From positions 186,001 through 250,000 of the forward strand of contig NZ_JABBNU010000003.1 of NCBI RefSeq assembly GCF_012926615.1: DNA of 64,000 nt, written 5' to 3'. Each line of letters opens with the position of its first letter. Position 1 is the stretch's first letter. The DNA is from Marinigracilibium pacificum. Its GTDB lineage: Bacteria > Bacteroidota > Bacteroidia > Cytophagales > Cyclobacteriaceae. The translations under genes were made by a program, and so were the position numbers. Shown here one piece after another: positions 45,010 through 54,245 of this stretch. Under the pieces are notes generated by a model, which was not told the DNA's origin, did not search any database, and worked only from the letters and a program-made list of their open reading frames with translations.

Positions 45010-45757
45010 ATTAACGGCATTACAAATACCAACCTCACACATCCTTGTTACAAACGAGGACGATAAGCAACAATATACCGTCATTCTGAGCCAGCTGGCA
45101 AATGAATCTGTTACAAATAAAGACGATAAAATATTTTAATCGCCCTTGTTTAGCGAGGCGCAACGAGGGTGTTGGAGAATTGCGTTTGTAACGCAGCATT
45201 TAAGTTTCACAGAATAAAACTTCCACTTGGCATTCTTCAGTTTCACACGAAGAAAGTTATTTCGAACAACATGAGTTTAAATCAAGAAAGTAAAATTCTC
45301 GATTATTCAAATATCCAAATGATTATCCTGTAGTGAGAAATCTCATGTTCTGCAAATTCAAGCTAAGGGATATTTCAAAAATATATTTTGCACCTTTTAA
45401 AAAACGACTAAGGATTTTAAAGTTCTACAATTATGAGATTTCTCACCATTCAGTTCACTAAAGAAAAAATGATCATATAATTAAACTTTGAACTTCTAAG
45501 GTGTCAAAGGAGGTTCGAAATGACTATAGAGCGAAACATAAGGGAAATAACATACTGATTATTCTTTATCAAAAATCGGCATTACAAATGCCAACCTCAC
45601 AACCTTGTTACAAACGAAGACGATAAGCAACAAAATACCGTCATTCTGAGCCAGCTGGCGAATGAATCTGTTACAAATAAAGACGATAAAATATTTTAAT
45701 CGCCCTTGTTTAGCTAAGCATAACGAGGGTGTTGGAGAAATGCGTTTGTAACGCAGT
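45010..45757. repeat. Composite repeat 1 (A-B-A)
   Basis: A unit (45010-45202), B unit (about 45203-45524), a conserved 53-bp link starting TATAGAGCGAAAC, and a second A unit (45576-45757) in the same orientation. B arms: GTTATTTCGAAC (45256-45267, one change) with GTTCGAAATGAC (45513-45524); inner GTGAGAAATCTCAT (45333-45346) with ATGAGATTTCTCAC (45433-45446). The second A keeps GGCATT-ACA-AATGCC (45578-45592) intact; the first has a broken right arm. Confidence 0.92.
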
Positions 45758-45837
45758 ACATTTGATAAAAAGGATTTACATTTCTGGCTCCAGATGTACT
45801 ACCTGAAATTCCGGAATAGCAGGAGTACTTAATAATT

Positions 45838-46296
45838 CTATTGCTCACAAATTTCTTTCAGTTTAATCAGTGCCTTTGGATAAAGTTGATTCATATAATC
45901 TATGAAATCTTCAACAGTATCCAGTTCGATGGTAACGATTGTAGTTGAATTATTTTCTTCAAAAGTATAATTTTCAAAACTGTTTGCCCATTTTTCGATA
46001 TCCGGTCCTTCAGTAATTTCCGTATCACCTTTTAACATTCCATAATGTTGAATAGAAACAAATTGGTTAGGAATGTTTTCAGCTATCCTGGAAACCATCC
46101 CTCCTCTTTCTCCTTTATCATCAACACCAACAAATAAAATTTTATTTCCCTTGTCCCAAGTTCCTTCATAAGTAGATGTCGGATTAAATAATGAAGTCCA
46201 CTCTTCATATGTTGATTTATCACTTATGCCAAGCATATAATCATAAACCTTGTCTACAGGGGCATTGATACTTTGTGTGAATTGTATCCTTTTCAT
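45838..46296 (-). CDS. SRPBCC (START-like) domain protein
   Basis: The 152-residue protein (from the ATG at 46296; one at 46302 adds two residues) has the SRPBCC pattern: Gln-Ser-Ile-Asn-Ala-Pro-Val-Asp-Lys-Val-Tyr-Asp-Tyr-Met at the start, Phe-Val-Ser-Ile-Gln-His-Tyr-Gly in the middle and a long C-terminal helix. Such proteins bind hydrophobic ligands in a central cavity; related ones include AHSA1-like and polyketide cyclase-like proteins. Its stop lies 80 bp right of composite repeat 1. No partner gene is adjacent. Confidence 0.83.
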   Translation of the reverse strand: MKRIQFTQSINAPVDKVYDYMLGISDKSTYEEWTSLFNPTSTYEGTWDKGNKILFVGVDDKGERGGMVSRIAENIPNQFVSIQHYGMLKGDTEITEGPDIEKWANSFENYTFEENNSTTIVTIELDTVEDFIDYMNQLYPKALIKLKEICEQ

Positions 46297-46478
46297 ATCC
46301 AAAATAGTATTAGTAATCTTTTTAGTTAGTTATTCTTTCAAATCAGACTATTGCTGTTTTGACAGCTATCAAACTAGTATTATTAGCTTTTATCACGAGA
46401 GGTTTCTTTTGTTAATATACTAATTCACACCTGATTAATACTAATTGTTTGTAAATAATCCATTCACCAAAAGAACTA

Positions 46479-48284
46479 CTATAACTCCCATAATTTAAAT
46501 GGAATTAAGCCCCAATAGACTAACATACATACCCATTGAAATAAAAAGCAAACTACTAAAGCATCTATTTTCCAATACCCTTCTTTCTTGCGGAAAATGT
46601 TAACCAATCCAAAAATCAGTCCCAATGGCAGTATTGCAGTACAAATTGTAAGGAGTAAACTCCCCGCTGTTAAATCACCTATACTAATAGGAGACTGCAT
46701 AAAGAAAAATGGGATAGGAAGAAATAAAAGGAGAACTGAAATGAATGGCACCGATATTCCCTGATCTAAAAAATGACGCTTTGAAAATATACCGGACACA
46801 CCCTTAGCAATAATTCCTAATAGACCGAATAAACCTAAAATAAGGTTCAACCAAAGTAAGCCCAGGAAAAATGGATTTTCCTTTTCATAAGTTGATAAAC
46901 CATCAGAATATACTACTTTTCCATCTTGCTCGTAGAAAATATGCGAATGCCTGACCCTGTCTTCTTTTCTAAATAAGTTATTATCATAAGGAAATAATGA
47001 ATAGCTACTTTGCTGTAAGGAATGAACATTAAGCTTGTTTTTAATTGGATCGTGCTTAACTAGAATGCTATTCGAAATCAGGTCTAAATAAATATATGAC
47101 TCAAATCTTACTGGAGATAAAATATAATGACCTTCAAATGAATCTATATCGCTTGAGTTTTGTGATTTACTTTTTAATATTTCAGGCTGGTTTACATTTA
47201 GATTTTCAGCAAATATCTCATTAAACTTTTGGTAATCAGCACTTTCACTATCTGTATTGAAGCTTATAAAAAATGCTTTATTTTCTTCGGGAAATAGATA
47301 GAAAGTCGCCTGATACCCAACAATGTTGCCTGCGTGATAACGGCCGATAACCCCATATCTGTCTCTGTAACTTAACCCAAATTGGTAACCACGATCTAAA
47401 CCCTGTTGATTGGCCTCAGTGGTATTTGGTTTACCCATCACATTTAAGAATTCCGGTGCAATAAAAGTTTGACCATTTATTTTACCATCACTCAATAAAA
47501 ACTGAGCAAACAAAGACATATCATAAGCTGTAGTAGAAAATTGACCGGCAGGTCGCAGATACATCGGTATACTATTTTGCGTTGTCCCTCCATCAAAATG
47601 GCCCATTGCCAAATCGGGATTATCATTTTGAGAAATGAATTGAAAAGTGCTATTTTTCATTCCAAGAGGGGCAAGTAAATTTCTGTCCAAATATGATTCA
47701 TATGGTTCCTTGGTTATCTCTTCAATGACCATCCCAAGTAGAGTATATCCCAAATTTGAATAAGAAAAACGACTGCCTGGCTTTGTCCTTATTTTCAGTA
47801 CATCTTTATCTCTGTTAAAAACATCTATTAACGGAGTATTGCTTTTAGCTTCTACACTAAATATTTGCCAGAATTCTGCATCAGGTAAACCAGAAGTATG
47901 ATTTAAAAGGTCTTTTACAGTTACGCGATGAGTAGCTTTCCATGGATTATCAAACGAAATGTCGGGTACTATTTTCTCAACAGGAGTTTCTAAACTCAAC
48001 TTCTTCTGTGTAACTAATCTTAGAACACCTGTGGCAATAAGTGTTTTTGTTATAGATCCAATTTGAATTTTATCGTCTGGACTAAGTTTTACCTGAGTAC
48101 TTGCATTTTTTAAACCTACAGCCCCTGTAGAAATAACTCCATTGTCAAAAGTAGACCATGAAGCGCCTACTAATTTCTCTTCGTGTAAAGTCTCTTCAAT
48201 TAACTTATTTAGTTCACTATCAATTTGAGCAACTGATACTTTGGATATAAAAATTAGTAGGGCTAAGGAGTATAAAAACCTCAT
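46479..48284 (-). CDS. Beta-lactamase family (class C-like) serine hydrolase with C-terminal membrane domain
   Basis: The 601-residue protein has a signal peptide (cleavage near Val-Ala-Gln). The serine hydrolase domain spans about residues 25-350: Ser77-x-x-Lys80 in Gly-Ser-Ile-Thr-Lys, Tyr-Ser-Asn near 173, and His-Ala-Gly near 313 in the KTG position. A linker domain follows, then four or five membrane helices (about 470-600). Family members include AmpC, DD-peptidases and esterases; an esterase or peptidase acting at the periplasmic face is likely. The membrane tail is like that of some Bacteroidota and Bacillus homologues. Confidence 0.87.
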   Translation of the reverse strand: MRFLYSLALLIFISKVSVAQIDSELNKLIEETLHEEKLVGASWSTFDNGVISTGAVGLKNASTQVKLSPDDKIQIGSITKTLIATGVLRLVTQKKLSLETPVEKIVPDISFDNPWKATHRVTVKDLLNHTSGLPDAEFWQIFSVEAKSNTPLIDVFNRDKDVLKIRTKPGSRFSYSNLGYTLLGMVIEEITKEPYESYLDRNLLAPLGMKNSTFQFISQNDNPDLAMGHFDGGTTQNSIPMYLRPAGQFSTTAYDMSLFAQFLLSDGKINGQTFIAPEFLNVMGKPNTTEANQQGLDRGYQFGLSYRDRYGVIGRYHAGNIVGYQATFYLFPEENKAFFISFNTDSESADYQKFNEIFAENLNVNQPEILKSKSQNSSDIDSFEGHYILSPVRFESYIYLDLISNSILVKHDPIKNKLNVHSLQQSSYSLFPYDNNLFRKEDRVRHSHIFYEQDGKVVYSDGLSTYEKENPFFLGLLWLNLILGLFGLLGIIAKGVSGIFSKRHFLDQGISVPFISVLLLFLPIPFFFMQSPISIGDLTAGSLLLTICTAILPLGLIFGLVNIFRKKEGYWKIDALVVCFLFQWVCMLVYWGLIPFKLWEL

Positions 48285-48534
48285 AATAAAATAAAAAAAC
48301 AGATTGGTTATGTGTTAATTAAAATTGTAATCTGCTTAATAAAACAAACTACATAGAAACTCTTGTAAGATTTGATTATCTAAACGAGGCCAAAAATAGT
48401 AAAACTTAATAAACCCTCAGCCTAATAAGGAAGGAATTGCAAAGTGTAAATTTTATTATTCACAAAGTTCAGGCTATAACTCCGCCGTCACTGACAACTA
48501 TAAAAACTACTCGCTATTCACTATATTCCATTGG

Positions 48535-48663
48535 GCATATCGAATTTAAAATTACAGGGATTTGAAATCCCGGTTTATTCCAGATTCCAGATGCGTTGCT
48601 CTAACACTTGCCCTGACAAGCTTAGCTTCGTCATGGGTCTTTTTTAAAATATTTTAAGGAATA
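48535..48663. repeat. Hairpin mosaic leading into composite 2
   Basis: Contains a right arm CATATCGAAT whose left partner has decayed, a perfect GGGATTT-G-AAATCCC hairpin (about 48558-48572), CCAGATTCCAGAT, and CCCTGAC...GTCATGGG. The order is the same as at 37831-37960. Confidence 0.75.
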
Positions 48664-49410
48664 GCATTAACGGCATTACAAATGCCAACCTCACACAACC
48701 TTGTTACAAACGAGGACGATAAGCAACAATATACCGTCATTCTGAGCCAGCTGGCGAATGAATCTGTTACAAATAAAGACGATGAAATATTTTAATCGCC
48801 CTTGTTTAGCGAAGCACAACGAGGGTGTTTGAGAACTGCCTTTCTATTGCAGCATATAGGTTTCACAGAATAAAACTTCCACTTGGCATTCTTCAGCTTC
48901 ACACGAAGAAAGTCATTTCGAACAACATGAGCTTAAATCAAGGAAGTAAAATTCTCGACTATTCAAATATCCATATGATTATCCTGTAGTGAGAAATCTC
49001 ATGATCTGCAATTTTAAGGTTTTGGATATTTCAAAAATATATTTTGCACTTTTTACAGGTACAAAGAGTTTAAATGTTCTACAATTATGAGATTTCTCAC
49101 CATTCAGTTCACTAAAGAAAAAATGATCGTATAATTAAACTTTGAACTTCTAAGGATTCAAAGAAGGTTCGAAATGACTATAGAGCGAAACATAAGGGAA
49201 ATAACATACTGATTATTCTTTATCAAAAATCGGCATTACAAATGCCAACCTCACAACCTTGTTACAAACGAGGACGATAAGCAACAATATACCCTCATTC
49301 TGGGCCAGCTGGCGAATGAATCTGTTACAAATAAAGATGATAAAATATTTTAATCACCCTTGTTTAGGAAAGCATAACAAGGGTGTTTGAGAACTGCGTT
49401 TGCAATGCAG
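48664..49410. repeat. Composite repeat 2 (A-B-A)
   Basis: A (48664-48857), B (about 48858-49178) and A (49231-49410). B arms are exact complements: GTCATTTCGAAC (48912-48923) with GTTCGAAATGAC (49167-49178), and GTGAGAAATCTCAT (48989-49002) with ATGAGATTTCTCAC (49087-49100). Both A units keep GGCATT-ACA-AATGCC (48672-48686 and 49232-49246). The CTGCG hairpin of the first A is decayed. Confidence 0.92.
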
Positions 49411-49546
49411 TATATTTGACAAAAGTAATTTGAAATTCCTATCTACTCCAAATTCCAAATAGGCTGTGTTAACATCTGGAATAGAAAGGCCTCTGTTTGA
49501 ATAAAAAACAGAAGATGGGTTGAAGCATACGTCGTTAGAAATAAAA

Positions 49547-49601
49547 GCGCATGATCAATCTTGTTCAAATAGTAACAAAATTAATCTTGCGCCAACTGGA
49601 C
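49547..49601. repeat. D element, partial, doubled right end
   Basis: GATCAATCTTG (49553-49563) and then TTAATCTTGCGCCAACTGG, like the right end of the D element. It lies 16 bp past the stop of the minus-strand glycine-rich protein gene. Confidence 0.6.
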
Positions 49602-49616
49602 ATTATCATTTAATCT

Positions 49617-50309
49617 TTACTTAATTCCTGTCCACTCAATTTTTACATAACCATTGCCACCATTGCTACCAGCTATTGGGCTAGATGGGACGGAATTACT
49701 AACGCTTACCCCTTTTCCGCCACTTCCTCCTTTACCAAATGTAGTTGAGTTCACACCTCCTGCCCCACCTAATCCTGCTTGTCCATTGCCATTTCCATCC
49801 AATGATTCACCATTGCCACCAACACTACCACCTTCATAGCCAGTGCCTCCATTACCTCCACTTGCAGTGTTTGGTGCGTTACTAGCTCCGGAATTTCCTT
49901 TTGAAGCCATGAAAACAATATTTTGAGATAAAGAAATAGATGAAGCTTCTCCATTACCTCCGGAATTTCCGGTTGATCCTCCAGTCCCACCCTTTCCAAC
50001 AATAATTGAATAGGTAACGTTACCCTGTAAACTTTCATTGGTATACAATTTAACCTCTCCGGCTCCGCCACCTCCACCTCCGCCAGTGGAAAAATTTCCG
50101 GCATTATATTTAACTCCTCCGGCTCCACCTCCACCGGCTCCTATAATCGTAACCGTTGCCTTTATATTTTGGGCATTAATAATAAACTCATGCGACCCGG
50201 CTTCTGTAAATTCCAATGTTCCTGAAACTGCTTCAGGCTCATCATCTGAACACCCAATAGAGAGTAAAACAAACAAAAGTAAGTAGATTTTTACTATTTT
50301 AATTTTCAT
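49617..50309 (-). CDS. Glycine-rich lipoprotein (Gly_rich_2-like)
   Basis: The 230-residue protein has a lipoprotein signal (Leu-Leu-Ser-Ile-Gly-Cys). A short beta domain (Thr-Glu-Ala-Gly-Ser-His-Glu-Phe-Ile) is followed by a glycine-rich body with Gly-Ala-Gly-Gly-Gly-Gly-Ala-Gly-Gly, Thr-Gly-Gly-Gly-Gly-Gly-Gly-Gly-Ala-Gly and Gly-Lys-Gly-Gly-Thr-Gly-Gly runs, and a Gly-Tyr-Val-Lys-Ile-Glu-Trp end. This is the layout of glycine-rich surface proteins of Bacteroidota. Structural or adhesive roles are guesses. Opposite-strand ORFs here are proline-rich shadows of the glycine codons. Confidence 0.83.
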   Translation of the reverse strand: MKIKIVKIYLLLFVLLSIGCSDDEPEAVSGTLEFTEAGSHEFIINAQNIKATVTIIGAGGGGAGGVKYNAGNFSTGGGGGGGAGEVKLYTNESLQGNVTYSIIVGKGGTGGSTGNSGGNGEASSISLSQNIVFMASKGNSGASNAPNTASGGNGGTGYEGGSVGGNGESLDGNGNGQAGLGGAGGVNSTTFGKGGSGGKGVSVSNSVPSSPIAGSNGGNGYVKIEWTGIK

Positions 50310-50577
50310 AGTCTTTTAACATTAGAAGTTAATAATGATCTGGTTTTGTGTGTTTTTTTTATCTTAGAAACTGCTTGAATTGGCATTCCTTATAAAGGAT
50401 TGAAATTGCTTATTATTAAAAAGCCTGTTAAAATATTTTTAATGAGTCATAAACTAAAAGTTTTTAAGTCAGACTTTTAATACCAATAGATATGTGAATA
50501 AAAATTTAATTATTTGTTTATAAATATAGCAGTCATTTCTATTATTCAAAATAAAAAGAACTTTTTGGGTGGTAAAC

Positions 50578-51320
50578 GGCATTAAAAAATGCCTGCTTCA
50601 TACTTCCTGGATACATCCGAGGACGATAAGCAACAATATACCGTCATTCTGAGCCAGCTGGCGAATGAATCTGTTACAAATAAAGACAATAAAATATTTT
50701 GATCGCCCTTGTTTAGCGAAGCGCAACGAGGGTGTTGAAGATCTGCGTTTGCAGCGCAGCATATAAGTTTCGCCGAATAAAACTTCAACTTGGCATTTTT
50801 CAGTTTCACACAAAGAAAGTCATTTCGAACAACATGAGTTTAAATCAAGAAAGTAAAATTCTCGATTATTCAAATATCCATATGATTATCCTGTAGTGAG
50901 AAATCTCATGATCTGCAATATTAAGGTTTTGGATATTTCAAAAATATATTTTGCACCTTTTAACAACGACTTAGGATTTTAAAGCTCTACAATTATGAGA
51001 TTTCTCACCATATACTTCTCACTTGAAAAAATAATCGCATAATTAAACTTTAAAATTTTAAAGATTCAAAGAAGGTTCGAAATGACTATAGAGCGAAACA
51101 TAAGGGAAATAACATACTGATTATTCTTTATCAAAAATCGGCATTATAAATACCAACCTCACACATCCTCGTTACATCCGAGGACGATAAGCAACAATAT
51201 ACCGTCATTCTGAGCCAGCTGGCGAATGAATCTGTTACAAATAAAGACGATAAAATATTTTGATCGCCCTTGTTTAGCTAAGCATAACGAGGGTGTTGGA
51301 GAACTGCGTTTGTAACGCAG
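50578..51320. repeat. Composite repeat 3 (A-B-A)
   Basis: A (50578-50765, with the first hairpin damaged), B (about 50766-51086) and A (51139-51320). B arms are exact: GTCATTTCGAAC (50819-50830) with GTTCGAAATGAC (51075-51086); GTGAGAAATCTCAT (50896-50909) with ATGAGATTTCTCAC (50995-51008). The last A ends in a perfect CTGCGTT-TGT-AACGCAG (51304-51320). ORFs read from the minus strand at 50.6-50.8 kb are repeat artefacts. Confidence 0.92.
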
Positions 51321-51360
51321 CATTTACAACACAAATGTTTTGAAGCACAATTTATTCTTC

Positions 51361-51588
51361 TCAATCCAAGCTTAAATAAATGTATAACCTTAAAAGTAAC
51401 AGAAGCAGAAAAATAACAACAACAGTCAACAGAATGCTATATAAATATCTTCTTAATCTCTGCTCAACCTTCTTGTTTAGCAGTCGATTAATTATTACAA
51501 AAACGACTATTGCAATAACAAATAGTATAAATAAGAAGATATTCACAACTGCTCCGATATTGCCTGTTAATAGAATTATGCTTTCCAA
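51361..51588 (-). CDS. Small two-helix membrane protein
   Basis: The 75-residue protein has two hydrophobic segments (about residues 13-33 and 48-72) with a basic turn (Lys-Lys-Val-Glu-Gln-Arg-Leu-Arg-Arg). It begins 5 nt after the stop of the TonB-C-domain protein gene, which is the main reason to believe it. No family recognised. Confidence 0.6.
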   Translation of the reverse strand: MESIILLTGNIGAVVNIFLFILFVIAIVVFVIINRLLNKKVEQRLRRYLYSILLTVVVIFLLLLLLRLYIYLSLD

Positions 51589-51593
51589 AATCC

Positions 51594-52028
51594 TTAATTA
51601 ATAAGCAAATTATCACCGTTTACTACTTTATTCTTATTCTTGATATAGTCAAGTCGATAATAAACTTCAGTTACAACAGGTTCAGATTTTGAGTTTTTTC
51701 CAGGAGTCCATTTATGTGGGTTTTCTGTAAACAATTTATGAGCATATTCATCATACCCCTGCCCTATTCCTCTCGCTATAAATATTTTCTTAAGATCACC
51801 TTGTTTATCAACTAAAAACACCAAGGTAACTTTGGTTGTCTCTTTTGTACTATGAGGTGCTGACTTACCAATTTTCTCATTGTTTTTCTTAATCCATTTG
51901 GTGAATTCCGGAGTTGGAGCAGGTTTCTCTATTAATTCCTCATCGTTATAGGCATAAACCTTTTCCTCCTGAGAATATGAAGTGAAAGAAAGACCAAGCA
52001 AGAATAGTAATACAAAAAGGTTTCTCAT
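51594..52028 (-). CDS. Secreted TonB C-terminal-domain-like protein
   Basis: The 144-residue protein has a signal peptide (cleavage near Ser-Tyr-Ser-Gln) and a linker. A TonB-C-like domain covers about residues 60-140: Val-Thr-Leu-Val-Phe-Leu-Val-Asp-Lys-Gln-Gly-Asp-Leu, then Gly-Gln-Gly-Tyr-Asp-Glu-Tyr-Ala and Trp-Thr-Pro-Gly-Lys. TonB normally has a membrane helix and Pro-rich spacer; here a cleavable leader makes it periplasmic. It may modulate TonB-type transport or be a free-standing domain. It is co-transcribed with the small two-helix protein. Confidence 0.82.
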   Translation of the reverse strand: MRNLFVLLFLLGLSFTSYSQEEKVYAYNDEELIEKPAPTPEFTKWIKKNNEKIGKSAPHSTKETTKVTLVFLVDKQGDLKKIFIARGIGQGYDEYAHKLFTENPHKWTPGKNSKSEPVVTEVYYRLDYIKNKNKVVNGDNLLIN

Positions 52029-52211
52029 GATTAAAAAATACTTTGTAATTGAAAATTATTCATATTGATAAATAAGATGCAAGATAATAGTTGAAAGGAT
52101 ATAAATCTATGCCCTGGAAACAATCCTTATTTCTTTTTAAAAGTCTATAGTTTCCCTGAAGCAAAATGAAAGAAACATGCTAACTGTTCAGCTTCCATAA
52201 TTTGGACATCA

Positions 52212-52733
52212 TTATTTCAGTCCGGATCTTTCCAATATAAGCTCTTTAAACTCTGAAGGATCAATTTTTGCAACGGTTAATGAAATCATTGTAACCTTCT
52301 TTTTATCCTTTGGAATCCCCATTACCATCCTCTGGGCTTTATTGACATTGTCCTTAATTAAAGAATCATCTTTTAAATACAAACCAATAAGGATTGAGTG
52401 TTTTATATAAAATATATCGCATCCTGTAATATCAGAAAATGGTATCTTTCTAAAAAATGACTCATTATGAGGAATTATATGCTTATTGGTTATTTCAAAC
52501 TCTGGTTTTCCGGATAATAATTCCCTGATCGATTCAATTAAAAAAAATAGTGAAACTAATAATATCACCAAAAGGATCATTAAATAACAAAATTCAATAC
52601 CTGAAATATCATGCTTATAAATTAGCAACTGTATGATAAAATATAAAAACATGGGTATCTTGATTATACCATATAATATAAATAGAATACTTTTAATCTT
52701 TTTCTTCTCTATTCTGATAGTATCTGATGTCAT
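52212..52733 (-). CDS. Membrane protein with PH-like tail (STM3941-like)
   Basis: The 173-residue protein has two membrane helices (about residues 14-32 and 48-68) and a C-terminal domain (about 75-170) with Ile-Pro-Phe-Ser-Asp-Ile and Ile-Ser-Leu-Thr stretches that look like a PH-type beta fold. This plan matches proteins named STM3941 family. No known function. Single gene. Confidence 0.7.
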   Translation of the reverse strand: MTSDTIRIEKKKIKSILFILYGIIKIPMFLYFIIQLLIYKHDISGIEFCYLMILLVILLVSLFFLIESIRELLSGKPEFEITNKHIIPHNESFFRKIPFSDITGCDIFYIKHSILIGLYLKDDSLIKDNVNKAQRMVMGIPKDKKKVTMISLTVAKIDPSEFKELILERSGLK

Positions 52734-52887
52734 CTCAATGAAATCGTATTAAAAAATTCTATGTAATTATAAAAACATTTTATCGTTTCGAAGTCCATGT
52801 TTTTGATATAAAGTCTTAAGTTAGGTTGAAAACAGCAATGATTCATCAAATGTTATGCTAATAAGCAACTCATGCCATTAGCACTAA

Positions 52888-54072
52888 TTAAATCTCCTTC
52901 AATACTTTTTTATTTGCTTCAATAATCAATTCTTCTAGACCTTCTGTTTTAGGATCAAGTTCATTCGCCTTGTTAAAATTTTCTATTGCCAACTCTAGTT
53001 GATCATTCTCAAGATGATAAATACCTAAATTTTTGTATGCATATGAGTTCTTATCATCAAGCTCAATAGATTTATAAATATCTATTAAACCATCCTCTTT
53101 ATTTCCAATTTTGATTTTGGCTAACCCTCTGTTGTTATAGGAAAAAGCAAATGCCGGGTTTATTTCTATTGCTTTATTAGCATCTTCAATTGCTTCTTTG
53201 TATTTCCCGATAATTGTAAATGTGTAGGCTTTGTTGTTTAAAGAAACAAAGCAGTTTGGATTCAATTTTAAGGACTTATCATAATATTCTAATGCCTTCT
53301 CATATTTCTCTAAATGAGCATGTGCCAAAGCATAATTGATATACTGATCAGCAGTCCATTTTTTGTTGCTTTTATGTTTTTTACTCTTATCCATTAAATC
53401 AATTGCTTCCTGGTCTCTACCCAGTTTAATCAGGAAAGCACTTCCAATTGAGGCTAAGTGTTTATTTGTCTCTGGATTTTCTAACGAACTAAAGAATTTC
53501 AACCCCTCTTCAAATTCATTTGATTGATATAATTGAGATAGTGTAAGAATTTCATTATAAACATCTTTAAACTCCCGATAATACTTTAATGTCTGACCAT
53601 CGTTAAATGTGATACCACCATCATCTAGAATAATTGGATTTGGCTCAGGAATAATGTTCCTTAAAAAATCAATTGAGGCTGATACCAATAAAACCATCGT
53701 ACCCAAAAACATAACATCTTGAATATCGGAATAAATCAAAAACAGAAGAGCAGTTATAGCTATAATCAACGAAGCTACTGGTCCGCATAGAGTAAACAGG
53801 TAAAGTCTAACCAATGATTTTTCGGGTGTACCAGCAATGCACAATCCACCTCTCCAATAATGAAGTTTATATTTGAAAGATATTTTAAGTCGCCCAAGAT
53901 TTAAATTAAGATCACTATCGGATTTTCCATATGAACCTATATAAACATGTATTGGACCTTTAAAAACCAGAAGCCCGGCGATAGCATGACCCATTTCATG
54001 AACAATAGTAGTTACTGCTCCTGCTATAATGACTAACACATAAATTAATGCTAAATCTAATAAAAACTCCAT
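52888..54072 (-). CDS. M50-like membrane metallopeptidase domain fused to TPR repeats
   Basis: The 394-residue protein has the zinc motif His25-Glu26-Met-Gly-His29 within its first membrane helix, as in site-2 proteases. Further helices follow (about residues 88-108 and 120-140) with a Leu-Cys-Gly-Pro-Val-Ala-Ser segment. From about residue 230 it has TPR pairs (Ala-Leu-Glu-Tyr-Tyr-Asp-Lys-Ser-Leu-Lys-Leu-Asn-Pro and Tyr-Asn-Asn-Arg-Gly-Leu-Ala-Lys). The usual Asn/Asp-Pro-Gly third ligand motif is not obvious, so activity is uncertain. M50 proteins cut substrates within the membrane; the TPR part could choose partners. Confidence 0.8.
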   Translation of the reverse strand: MEFLLDLALIYVLVIIAGAVTTIVHEMGHAIAGLLVFKGPIHVYIGSYGKSDSDLNLNLGRLKISFKYKLHYWRGGLCIAGTPEKSLVRLYLFTLCGPVASLIIAITALLFLIYSDIQDVMFLGTMVLLVSASIDFLRNIIPEPNPIILDDGGITFNDGQTLKYYREFKDVYNEILTLSQLYQSNEFEEGLKFFSSLENPETNKHLASIGSAFLIKLGRDQEAIDLMDKSKKHKSNKKWTADQYINYALAHAHLEKYEKALEYYDKSLKLNPNCFVSLNNKAYTFTIIGKYKEAIEDANKAIEINPAFAFSYNNRGLAKIKIGNKEDGLIDIYKSIELDDKNSYAYKNLGIYHLENDQLELAIENFNKANELDPKTEGLEELIIEANKKVLKEI

Positions 54073-54245
54073 ATTGATAAATGGTGGATAAAAAAGTCAC
54101 AAGTGAAGTATCTACCCTGTTCTATTGTTGGTTAAAAAATTTGCTCAGTTCAAAAATAGTAGTCAAAACCAAAAATCAAAACATTAAATAATTATTGTTT
54201 GAAGTTATGATGAAGCTAAACTCCGAAATGTAGAATTGTAGTTTC

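Noticed and set aside
44864..45139. 91-residue plus-strand ORF
   Set aside because: It reads through a decayed hairpin mosaic and into unit A; the other copies of the same repeat do not keep the frame open.
49654..50286. Proline-rich ORFs opposite the glycine-rich lipoprotein
   Set aside because: Glycine codons read in reverse give proline; no signal, start context or neighbour supports them.
50582..50813. Two overlapping minus-strand ORFs of 71-75 residues
   Set aside because: They lie entirely within unit A/B repeat DNA and are not open in the other copies.
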